A DNA stretch of 64,000 nt, taken from Streptomyces coacervatus (GTDB lineage: Bacteria; Actinomycetota; Actinomycetes; Streptomycetales; Streptomycetaceae). The stretch covers positions 1 through 64,000 of the forward strand of contig NZ_JARHTP010000012.1 in assembly GCF_029223485.1 (NCBI RefSeq), read 5' to 3'. Made by a program: the position numbers and the translations under genes. Below, piece after piece: positions 22,601 through 30,665 of this stretch (position 1 is the first letter of the stretch; each line of letters opens with the position of its first letter). The notes beneath the pieces were generated by a model that worked only from the letters and a program-made list of their open reading frames with translations, did not search any database and was not told where the DNA came from.

Positions 22601-24474
22601 GCGGGGATGGTCCCCCGAGCTCCTGGGCCTGGCCTTCGTTTTCGCCGTGCTCCCCGCACCCGCGGGGGACGGCCCCACCGACTCCGGGTGGCCGAGGATG
22701 TGGAGGACCTGCTCCCGGCGCCCGCGGGGATGGTCCCGGCAAGGGCGGCGTTGGAAAGTCGAGTCTGGCCTGCTCCCCGTACCCGCGGGGATGATCCCAA
22801 GCCGACCCTCCGAGTACCGTGCCCCACGTTCTGCTCCCCGCACCCGCGGGGATGGTCCCCGTTCGATGTCGCGGAACAGGACCAGGTTCGCCATGCTCCC
22901 CGCACCCGCGGAGATGGTCCGATTGAACGGCCGAGCGGCCAGCTGTTGAGGTCGAGCTCCCTGCACTCGCCGGAATGGTTCCCAGCTTTCATCCGGATCG
23001 GCTGGCGGCACGATGTGCTCCCCGCACCCGCGGGATTGGTCCCGTCAAGACCGAGATGTCCCTACTGGAGCGCCTCTGCTCCTCGCACCCGCGGGGTTGG
23101 TCCCTCGTTCCTGACGTCCGTACGCCCAAGCCACTTCTGCTCCCAGCACCCGCGGGGTTGGCCCCTGACCTCGTGGTTCGGCGTGGACGCCCTGTAGTGC
23201 TCCCTGCGCACGCGGGGTTGGTCCCGACAGGCCGATGCCGCGGCCCCGCTTGGCGAGGTGCTCCGCGCACCCACGGGGATGGTCCCGCCGTTCGTGCGTC
23301 GGCCAGCATGTGCAGGCTGTGCTCCCCGCACCCGCGGGGATGGTCCCGGATAGGGCACCGGACTACGGATCCGGCAATCCTGCTCCCCGCACCCGTGGGG
23401 ATGGTCCCGGGATCTTCGCGCCGCTCGGAGTCGTCCTCCTCTACTCCCCGTACCCGCGGGGATGGTCCCTCGGTGGTGCCGAGCTGGGTGGAGCCGGTGT
23501 CCTGCTCCCCGCGCCCGCGGGGTTGATCCCTGCGGCCCGGTCGAGGGCATCCAGCACTGGCCGTTGTCCCCGCACCTGCGGGGTTGATCCCCTCCTGAGC
23601 GTCCAGCAGGCCGACTTCGAGACGTGGTCCCCGCGCCCGCAGGGTTGATCCCCCTGAGGGCGCTGCCCTCGGACCACCCAGGTGGTGGTCTCCGCGCCCG
23701 CCAGGTTGATCCCGACCGCTCTACGCTGGGTGCGCCACGTCGTCAGTGGTCCCGGCGCCCGCGGGGATGGTCCCGACGTGGTCAGCGTCGGGATGATCGC
23801 AACGTGCTGTTCCCCGCGCTGGCGGGCATGATCCCTTCGCGATCGTCTACGGGGCTGGCCCGGCGAACTGCTCCCCGCACCTGCGGGAATGGTCCCCGGT
23901 CGGCGATGTCGGAGGAGGCGATGCCGCTGTGCTCCCCGCGCCCTCGCGGATGGTCCCGCGCCGGTCACACTGCCGAAGGTCGCGGCGATGTGCTCCCCGC
24001 GCCCACGGGGATGGTCCCTTCGGCGCCGACACGATCGCCGCCGTTCACTGGTGCTCCCCGCGCCCGCGGGGATGGTCCCCGGCCCACGTCGCCGTCGAAG
24101 TCAGAGGTGCGCTGCTCCCCGCACTCGCGGGGATGGTCCCTCGTAGTAGTCGGAGAGTTAGAGGCCGTGGTGCTGTTCCCCGTGCCCGCGCGGATGGTCC
24201 CACCGGCGTCGTCATCCTGCGCTCGTACGGCGACTGCTCCCCGCGCCCGCGGGGGTTGACGCCGCCCTGCTCCCCGCACCCGCGGGGTTGGCCCCATCCG
24301 GGGCGGCTACTTCGTCGAGGGCACCGAGTGCTCCCCGCACTCGCGGAGTTGGTCCCTACTGGCACTGGTCCGAGGCCCTGCCCGATCACTGCTCCTCGCG
24401 CCCACGGGGATGGTCCCCGGCTCAGGTCGCCGTCGAAGTCCGGCGTCCGCTGCTCCCAGCACCCTCTGGGACCA
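19607..24474 (+). CRISPR. CRISPR array 3, type I-E, about 80 repeats, plus strand
   Basis: The largest block: about 80 units at 61-base spacing with the same repeat family as array 2. Repeat sequence is unusually heterogeneous. Two blocks (about 20,095-20,620 and 23,560-23,720) use a GTGGTCCCCGC...GGGGTTGATCCC version instead of the common one. One spacer (22,117-22,164) is 48 bases long and mosaic. Several spacers closely resemble others in the window. The last unit (24,450-24,474) is truncated, with the stem replaced by CAGCACCCTCTGGG. Confidence 0.98.
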
Positions 24475-24609
24475 CCAGGGGTTGGAACGGCTCAATGCCG
24501 CGGCGGTTATGCGCCAGCGTTGGCATGATGGGGCTGGTTCCGAGGGGTCCGGCGCGGGGATTGACAAGATCAGTGTGCCGGATCAGACCTGGTTGGGGAG
24601 GAGCATAAA

Positions 24610-24984
24610 ATGAGCGCCGATGGTCTGGAGGCGGCCGCGGCCCGAACCGTCTTCGGCCCGTTTCCGGAGATCCCCGAGGATCGTCGCATCGCGGTCGAGC
24701 GGTTCCTCGCCAAGCGACCCGAGCTCGTGCCGTATGCCAGGAACCTCCTGCAACGGCCCGACATCGCGCCGCTCGCGGTCGATATGTTGCTGAAGTTTGA
24801 GGAGTTCGAAGCGGAGGAGCAGACACGGCGCGAAATCCCTCCCAAAGCCCCAAAGGCTGTCGGCACTGGCAGGCGTAATGCATGGCTGGACCACGTCGCT
24901 GCTTTGCCGGCTGATGATCTCCGGCGCCTCGCCGTCGAACTGGACAGCGGGATCGGCCAGCACAGTGATCTCGCTGATCAGTGA
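24610..24984 (+). CDS. Small unknown helical protein between arrays 3 and 4
   Basis: A 124-residue protein from ATG 24610 behind GGGGAGGAG, a very good ribosome-binding site. It is acidic and predicted helical (PEIPEDRRIAVERFLAKRPE, then LAVDMLLKFEEFEAEEQTRR) without membrane segments, cysteines or a recognised domain. It follows the truncated end of array 3 by 135 bases and is followed by an IS21 helper-gene scar and then array 4. It may be cargo delivered with the insertion that split the array, or a resident gene (both inference). Confidence 0.6.
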   Translation: MSADGLEAAAARTVFGPFPEIPEDRRIAVERFLAKRPELVPYARNLLQRPDIAPLAVDMLLKFEEFEAEEQTRREIPPKAPKAVGTGRRNAWLDHVAALPADDLRRLAVELDSGIGQHSDLADQ

Positions 24985-24999
24985 CCGCTGACTGCTTGG

Positions 25000-25145
25000 A
25001 AGGCGAGTTGAGCGGGGAGTTCGTCCCGCTGATCTTGTTTGCTTTGGTGCGGGCCAGACGGTAGGACTCCATGCCGGTCTCGATAAGGGTGGCGTTGAAG
25101 GTGAGCCGGTCCGGTCCACGATGGCCGCCCAGAGCCGGGGCTGCT
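25000..25145 (-). pseudogene. IS21-type helper ATPase (IstB) C-terminal scar
   Basis: Read leftward, the two pieces RLWAAIVDR and LTFNATLIETGMESYRLART match the C-terminus of actinobacterial IS21 IstB-like ATP-binding proteins (...DRxTFNAxIIETGTxSYRLxxTKA). They lie in different frames; the junction holds what looks like a 5-base duplication (GGACC GGACC). The rest of the element is missing. This records an IS21 insertion between the material now called arrays 3 and 4. Confidence 0.6.
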
Positions 25146-25195
25146 CAACGCCGCCTAGCCACCCTGCGGACTGCCCGTCACCGACACCTACTGCG

Positions 25196-26440
25196 TTGCT
25201 CACGGTGCCCGCGGGGATGGCCCCAACTCCAAGATTCTGGTGGACTTGGCCTTCCAGTGCTCCCCACACCGGCGGGTTGGGTTCACGGCAACGTGGCGTG
25301 GGACGGTCATGGTCACGTGGTCCCGGCACTCGCGGGGTTGATCCCCGGGTCGACGCGCTGACCCGCCTCAACCGGCAGTGCTCCCCGCACCCGCGGGGAT
25401 GGTCCCCAGCGGAACTGGTCGTACCAGTTCGGGTCCTCGTGCTCCCCGCACCTGCGGGGATGGTCCCTTCTCGTGTGCGCTCTGCTTGCTCGTCATGAGC
25501 TGCTCCCCGCGCCCGCGGGGTTGGCCCCTGGCCCGGTCCGATACCGAGGCGGAGTACGCCGTGCTCCCCCCACCCGCGGGGATGGTCCCGGCAAGCCTGG
25601 GGCAATGAAATCTTTCGTTGCGTGTTCCCCGCACTCGCGGGGAAGGTTCCCAACTCCAGCTCGATGGACGGGAGTTGCACGAGTGCTCCCCTGCGCCCGC
25701 GGGGATGGTCCCCCGCTCAGCGTCACCGCGCCGCGCAAGTTGTGTGCTCCCCGCACCCGCGGGGATGTTCCCTGGCCGGACTCCGAGCGGAGCTGGCCGT
25801 TTGCTTCCTCTCCGCGCCCGCGGGGATGGTCCCACGGGCGTCTGTATCACCGGTAACGAGAAGACTTGCTCCCCGCGCCGGCGGGGATGGTCCCCACTTG
25901 ACCGCGGCGTGGGCCGAGGAGACCCATTGCTCCCCGCGTCCGCGGGATGGTCCCACGTTCGGCAAGATCAAGGCCAAGAACGCGATCTGTTCCCCGCACC
26001 CGCGGGGATGATCCCGGCCTCCACAAGGGCTACCTGTACGACGAAGGCTGCTCCCCGCGCCAGCGGGGATGGCCCCCCGCCCTATTCGTACCGTGTAGCT
26101 GAGTTCATGTGCTCCCCGCGCCTGCGGGGATGACCCCAAGGAGCGGGCGGAGAAGTTCGACCGGGCCGTGTTCTCCCTGCGCCCGCGGGGATGGTCCCAC
26201 CCCGGCACCGCACGCCGAGTCGATGGAGAGCTGCTCCCCACACTCGGCGGGGATGGTCCCGACTTCTTTGAGGTGCTCGGCGGCATCCTGACCTGCTCCC
26301 TGCATCCCGGGGGGATGGCCCCCGTCTACGAGGTGGTCGTGGGACGCAGTAACGCCGCTTCCCGCGCCCGTGGGGATGATCCCGGCGCCTGCGTGGAGAT
26401 AGCCGAACCTTCATCCTGCTCCGCTCACTCCGGGGAGAAC
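25196..26440 (+). CRISPR. CRISPR array 4, type I-E, about 21 repeats, plus strand
   Basis: The same repeat family and 61-base spacing as array 3. The first unit (25,196-25,224) lacks a proper 5' part (GCTCACGGTGCCCGCGGGG), as expected if the array was cut by an insertion. The final units at 26,291, 26,356 and 26,417 are increasingly degenerate, typical of a trailer end. Its first spacer (25,225-25,256) is a 28/32 match to a spacer in array 3. Confidence 0.96.
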
Positions 26441-26530
26441 TGAGGCTCTTCGGCACTTTCCATGAAGCAGTTGATCTTGGGGTAGCCCTTCCTGGTGGGG
26501 GATCATGCTTGTGGCCTGCTGAAAGTTCTG

Positions 26531-27015
26531 ATGCCGTACCTGTCGGCCGTGGCCGTCGACCAAGTGGTCAAGGTCGGCAGCGCCCTGCGTATCACCGCCA
26601 GGTGCACGGCGCCGATAACCCGATGCACCGCGTGCGGGGTGTCCTCAGGGAGGGCGCACAGCCGGTATGTACGAAGACTTGCCGACACGGCCATCGGTGG
26701 GCAGGCGACCGGGATCGACCTGGAGGTCCGACGCTTCTTCTGCGACAACTCGGAGTGCCCCAAGAAGACGTTCGCGGAACAGGTCGACGGACTCACCTTC
26801 CGCTACGGGCGCCGGACGGTGCCGATCCAAAAGGTCATGGAGCGTCTGGCCTTGGCACTGGGAGGACGGGCCGGTGAACGCCTCGCGATGCACCTGTTCG
26901 TCCCGGTCAGCGACTCGACGCTCCTGCGGCTGATCCGGCGCCTGGAACTGCCCGTGATTGGCGAGGTTGAGGTTCTCGGCGTCGACGAGTTCGCTTTCCG
27001 CAGGGTTATCTATAG
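26531..27015 (+). pseudogene. ISL3-family transposase, truncated
   Basis: From ATG 26531 the protein follows the ISL3 transposase N-terminus: a zinc-ribbon-like RCTACGVSSGRAHSRYVRRL, then VRRFFCDNSECPKKTFAEQV, a helix-turn-helix-rich middle, and the start of the catalytic domain EVLGVDEFAFRR, where the first catalytic Asp lies. About 160 codons in, homology ends; the remaining two thirds of the catalytic core are missing and the frame runs into unrelated sequence (27,015-27,187). It cannot be active. It directly follows the trailer of array 4. Confidence 0.8.
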
Positions 27016-27125
27016 CCGCCCGGAGGGCGTCCTTGATGTCGTTCAGGCTGCTGTGAGTCCCGGTGATCTGCGTGATGGAGGTGGTTATCTACGGCCGTCC
27101 ATCACGCGGAACTCCGGGAGGGGCC

Positions 27126-27506
27126 ATGCTTGTTCAGCGAGTCGTGTCGCCGATGACACGGCAGGAATCGTGGACAGTACTGGGTGACGACGATGCGCCG
27201 GTCGAGCCGATCGAGCGGTACTTGTCGTACCTGACGGACATCGAGCGGTCACCGAACACCGTCAAGGCGTACGCACACGACCTGAAGGACTACTTCACCT
27301 TCCTTGCCCAGCATGGTCTGGACTGGCGGGAGGTACGCCTTGAGGATTTGGGCGAGTTCGTGGCCTGGCTGCGCCGACCGCCGGGGACGCGCGACAGCCG
27401 TGTCGCGGTGCTGCCCTCGGTCGAGGCGCACTGCTCGGAGGCGACGGTGAACCGGAAGCTCTGGCGACCACAGAACCACTCAAAGAGTCACGAACCGTCC
27501 TCTTAA
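27126..27506 (+). pseudogene. Tyrosine recombinase (integrase), N-terminal part only
   Basis: Starting at ATG 27126 behind GGGAGGGG, the 126 codons encode the SAM-like core-binding domain of a tyrosine recombinase: YLSYLTDIERSPNTVKAYAH, then DYFTFLAQHGLDWREVRLED, up to EATVNRKL at about 27,460. Normal family members continue into the catalytic domain with the R-H-R-Y residues. Here the sequence jumps to WRPQNHSKSHEPSS and stops. A non-functional remnant, probably from the three-recombinase type of transposon common in actinobacteria. Confidence 0.75.
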
Positions 27507-27755
27507 CGGCGTCGCGACAATCGACAACTCGGCCAACGTCGCCGCGCTCGAGAGACAAGCCGCCCAACTCAGCGCGGCGACTGCTCCCGACGACCCGCCC
27601 CTGCCGGACCAAAACACGCTCACGACCGTGCAGTTGAGCTCTCGGCCCCGCCGGTAGAGCCGTCGACCGTTGCCGCAGGGGCTCCCAGGGAGAATTCGAC
27701 AGGACAAGCCGGATGCTCCCCTGGCTACCCCACGGGCAGGGGAGGGAATCGCCTC
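27507..27755. other. Gap after the integrase remnant
   Basis: About 250 bases. A short plus-strand frame (RVTNRPLNGVATIDNSANVA and on to a TAG at 27,659) has protein-like composition and may be the tail of a broken gene, but I cannot name it. No RNA gene or clear terminator is seen. Confidence 0.3.
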
Positions 27756-29117
27756 CTACTGCCCTTGGTACGGCGGCTGTTGGGCGTAGTGGTTGGGGTG
27801 CTGCGGGGACTGCCCCTGAGGTGTGGGGTACCCCTGGTTGGAAGCCGAGCTGGGGTACTGCTGATAGCCGGTCGAGGACTGGGGCGGGTAGCCCGTGCCG
27901 CGGGGAGGGGTTCCGCCGCCGGAGCCGGGGCCCCCGTCGCCGCGGTTACCTCGGCTGCGCATCACCGCAAAGATGATGCCGCCGATCACTGTTACCGCCG
28001 CGATGCCACCGATGATGAGCAGGATGGGCAGGCGGCTTGAAGAGTCCTGCTCATTGGCCTGAGTTGAGCCGTCTTCGGTGCCTTCGGTGGCGCTGCCGGT
28101 CTTTGACTCTGTATTGGACGGGAGTTGCCCCAACGGGCCATTCTTGGGGCCCTTGGGGATGTCCATCGTGAGGGCCTTGTTGGGGCGGAGGATGCCGTAA
28201 CCGTATTCGCGATCAGGAGCCTTCAATTCCTTGTGGTCAAGGAATGAAGCTGACTTGATGAGGCGGTTGATTACCTGGCCTGCGGTGAGGTCGGGGTACT
28301 TGGATCGGACCAGGGCGGCGGCAGCGGATACGAAGGCAGTAGCGTCTGAGGTTCCGTCAGAAAGGCTGTATCCCTGTGACGACTCGGGGTCTGCGGCGAG
28401 AACCTGGACACCGGGGGCCATGAGGGTGAGCCCCTTGCCGCTATTGGAGCCAACCCACCGGTTTGCCTTTTCATCCACAGCACCGACAGAAACGATACCC
28501 GGGAGTGCTGCTGGCTCCTCAACAGCAACAGCTCCAGTGTTTCCGGCGGCTGCAACAACTACGACATCGTGGGCTTGCGCATACGCAATCGCTTCGCGAC
28601 CTTCACTTGAGGTCTTGCCGCCATCAGCGCCGAAAGACAAATTAATGACCTTCGCACCCTGGTCGACCGCGTATCGAACAGCTTCACTCCACACGTCATC
28701 CGGATTCTTATCATTTTCCTTTTGATACGTGCGAAGCGGCAAGATCTTCACCTTGGGCGCAAGTCCGATCATGCCGGAGTCATTTCCCGCTCCATGACCG
28801 TGCGCAGCGATAATGCTTGCCATAGCAGTCCCATGCCCGAAGACGTCCTCTTTGGCGCTCCCACCACCAGTGAAGTCTTTCCCTTGGAGGACTTGACCGG
28901 TCAGATCAGGCTGACTGCCATCGACACCTGAATCGACGACGGCAACAGTGACTCCCTCACCTTGAGTCAACGCCCAAGTTGCGTCCATCTTGAAGGCATC
29001 CAGGACCCACTGCTGGTCCCGAACGTAGTCGGCCGAGGCAGTCGGTGCTGAAGTGAGGAGCAAGGCTCCTGTCAACGCCACAACACCCGTCGTGGACCAG
29101 ACCCGCTTGGCACCCAT
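27756..29117 (-). CDS. mycP: Type VII secretion-associated serine protease (mycosin)
   Basis: A 453-residue subtilase of the mycosin family, which in ESX/T7SS loci is membrane-anchored outside the cell and stabilises or processes the secretion system. A signal peptide (residues 1-29, ending TASA) precedes the catalytic domain with Asp62 in VVDSGVDG, His95 in FGHGTAMAS, the oxyanion Asn193 in AAGN and Ser257 in SDGTSDATAF. A transmembrane helix lies at about 365-390, followed by a Gly/Pro/Gln/Tyr-rich tail of some 60 residues. All catalytic residues are present. The neighbouring T7SS gene is only a relic, so this is probably an orphan or the edge of a lost cluster. Confidence 0.9.
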   Translation of the reverse strand: MGAKRVWSTTGVVALTGALLLTSAPTASADYVRDQQWVLDAFKMDATWALTQGEGVTVAVVDSGVDGSQPDLTGQVLQGKDFTGGGSAKEDVFGHGTAMASIIAAHGHGAGNDSGMIGLAPKVKILPLRTYQKENDKNPDDVWSEAVRYAVDQGAKVINLSFGADGGKTSSEGREAIAYAQAHDVVVVAAAGNTGAVAVEEPAALPGIVSVGAVDEKANRWVGSNSGKGLTLMAPGVQVLAADPESSQGYSLSDGTSDATAFVSAAAALVRSKYPDLTAGQVINRLIKSASFLDHKELKAPDREYGYGILRPNKALTMDIPKGPKNGPLGQLPSNTESKTGSATEGTEDGSTQANEQDSSSRLPILLIIGGIAAVTVIGGIIFAVMRSRGNRGDGGPGSGGGTPPRGTGYPPQSSTGYQQYPSSASNQGYPTPQGQSPQHPNHYAQQPPYQGQ

Positions 29118-29167
29118 GTTCCTTGCTCCTCACTCAACAACGGCTGGTTCCGGCAGCCTTCATACGG

Positions 29168-29198
29168 GCGAGCCGCACGGAGATCCCGTGCGGCTCGC
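29168..29198 (-). terminator. Perfect palindromic terminator
   Basis: A 13-bp perfect stem (GCGAGCCGCACGG with its complement) and a 5-base loop between the T7SS relic and mycP. It would end the transcript of the relic gene before the mycP start. Confidence 0.75.
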
Positions 29199-29208
29199 TC
29201 AGGTGTGC

Positions 29209-29400
29209 CTACGCAAGGTTGCGCGGCACGTTGCGGTTACGGTCTTCCTGTGAGATCCAGATCTCTTCGTCCTCGACCAGGTAATCGGGACGCTCGCCCC
29301 CGTTCCCCCCTTCACCACGACGCTTGTTGCCACCGCGGCCCATGCCGGTGATGCCCTTGGCCGTACCGACCACGCCGCCACGCGCCTTCGCGAGCGCGCC
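29209..29400 (-). pseudogene. C-terminal relic of a T7SS-associated WXG/PPE-like protein
   Basis: The minus-strand frame ending at TAG 29209 reads ...GMGRGGNKRRGEGG, GERPDYLVEDEEIW and ends VPRNLA. The ERPDYLVEDEExW signature is the C-terminus of large Gly-rich T7SS proteins found just upstream of mycosin genes in Streptomyces. Upstream, the frame meets a TAG near 29,414, while Gly/Pro-rich coding continues in the other two frames, showing frameshifts. Only the tail is recognisable. It supports a former T7SS locus here. Confidence 0.65.
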
Positions 29401-29584
29401 ACGGCCGCAGCACCGCTACCACCACGACCGGAGGCGCCGGTTCTCCGGCACCACCACCCCATGCCAGCCCGGCCTCCGGTACCGCGGGCAGCTCCGGAGC
29501 CACTCGCGCATCTTCGACGCCCCCGCGAATCTCACGACAGTTTATGACCTTCACAGACGCAAGCGGTGTCCCGCCCCACATAGT

Positions 29585-29716
29585 TCATTGCCAGGAGCCT
29601 CAGCGCCCGGTGATAGCGCACCGAGCTGGTGCTACCCCGACGCACGATCTGCTGCAGCTTCTGCTGCCCTTCCCGGTCGGACACTCTGCGCACCCACTCA
29701 GGCTCGGCCACCACAC
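29585..29716 (-). pseudogene. IS630-family transposase N-terminal fragment
   Basis: About 43 codons read EPEWVRRVSDREGQQKLQQI then VRRGSTSSVRYHRALRLLA, the N-terminus of IS630-type transposases (VRRLTDQEGRKLQQIVRRGSTNSVRYRRAMMLLA). Homology then stops. No inverted repeats or further transposase are seen. Confidence 0.65.
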
Positions 29717-29961
29717 CTCGGCGGTCGGGAACGGACGTCACGAAACATCCAACCGCTGCAACCGCCAACCCGGCGAACCTCTGCGGTCCCAGCACCAGGG
29801 GGGGACAAGAGCAGATCTGTCCGACTCGATGCTGAGTTATGACTCCGATGGTGGTGAGGGAGCGAGCCGTCAAGCTCTCGGCCCGTACCAAAGCCGAAGG
29901 GGGACGAAACGCGTACGGCGCGCTAGACGTTGGCGTCAGTGCCCCCGCTACGGTGGCCCTC

Positions 29962-30594
29962 ATGACCGATGACATACAGCGTCTGCACGCTGCCTGGGCG
30001 CGTATCGAGGGGTGGTTGCGTGAGCATGCTCCCGCGTCCGCTGCCAGCCTGCGTTCTCCGGCATCGGAGGAGCAGATCGCGACGGTGGAGAACGCCATCG
30101 GGTACCGGTTCCCGCCGACGCTGCGTGCCTGGTATCAGCTGCACGACGGCGTTGAAGATGTCGTGGAGGGCGGTGCCGGCAACGATTTCCTGCCGGAGCA
30201 AAACGGCTGGCTGCCGCTCGACATCGTCCAGGAGCAGTACCGGCTGCGCACTGAGGGCGGATTTCACGGCCCCGGCGCGATCCCTTTCTGCTATCGCACG
30301 GGTGATGGCTGGTGGGGCTACTACGTCGAGGCGCGTGAGGGTGAGCCGTCGTACGGAAATCTCGGGGCGTGGTCGGCGGACTCGGCTAACGAGCCGTACC
30401 CCTACGGAACGAACGGCTGGCCGCTTGCCGACTGGCTCGACGAGATCGCTTCCTCTATCGAAGAGCGCCGGTGCCTGCAGCATCCGGACGGCAGCGAGGA
30501 CGCCGATGCCCATCCTGCCCTGTCGGATGGCGGGTTGATCTGGGCCGATCCCGATGACCTGCCGGACGACGCGCAGTTGCTGCGGGACGTGTAG
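29962..30594 (+). CDS. SMI1/KNR4 (SUKH-1) family protein
   Basis: A 210-residue protein; I choose ATG 29962 because the domain begins right after it. The SUKH core is visible: LRSPASEEQIATVENAIGYR, FPPTLRAWYQLHDGVE, then FLPEQNGWLPLDIVQEQYRL and a GWWGYYVEAREG block. SUKH proteins are widespread as immunity proteins against nuclease and other toxins in polymorphic toxin systems, and also occur as regulators. This gene is convergent with, and shares a terminator with, a secreted protein carrying a NucA/NucB-like nuclease end, so an immunity role toward that or an imported toxin is reasonable but inferred. Confidence 0.85.
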   Translation: MTDDIQRLHAAWARIEGWLREHAPASAASLRSPASEEQIATVENAIGYRFPPTLRAWYQLHDGVEDVVEGGAGNDFLPEQNGWLPLDIVQEQYRLRTEGGFHGPGAIPFCYRTGDGWWGYYVEAREGEPSYGNLGAWSADSANEPYPYGTNGWPLADWLDEIASSIEERRCLQHPDGSEDADAHPALSDGGLIWADPDDLPDDAQLLRDV

Positions 30595-30606
30595 GAGAAA
30601 ACGATG

Positions 30607-30648
30607 GCGGCCGGCCCAGCAGGGGGGTGTCTCTGCCGAGCCGGCCGC
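30607..30648. terminator. Bidirectional terminator between SUKH and nuclease-like genes
   Basis: GCGGCCGGC at 30,607-30,615 and GCCGGCCGC at 30,640-30,648 form a 9-bp stem with a long loop in the 71-base gap between two convergent genes. Confidence 0.55.
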
Positions 30649-30665
30649 TTTCGTCTATCCGTGCC

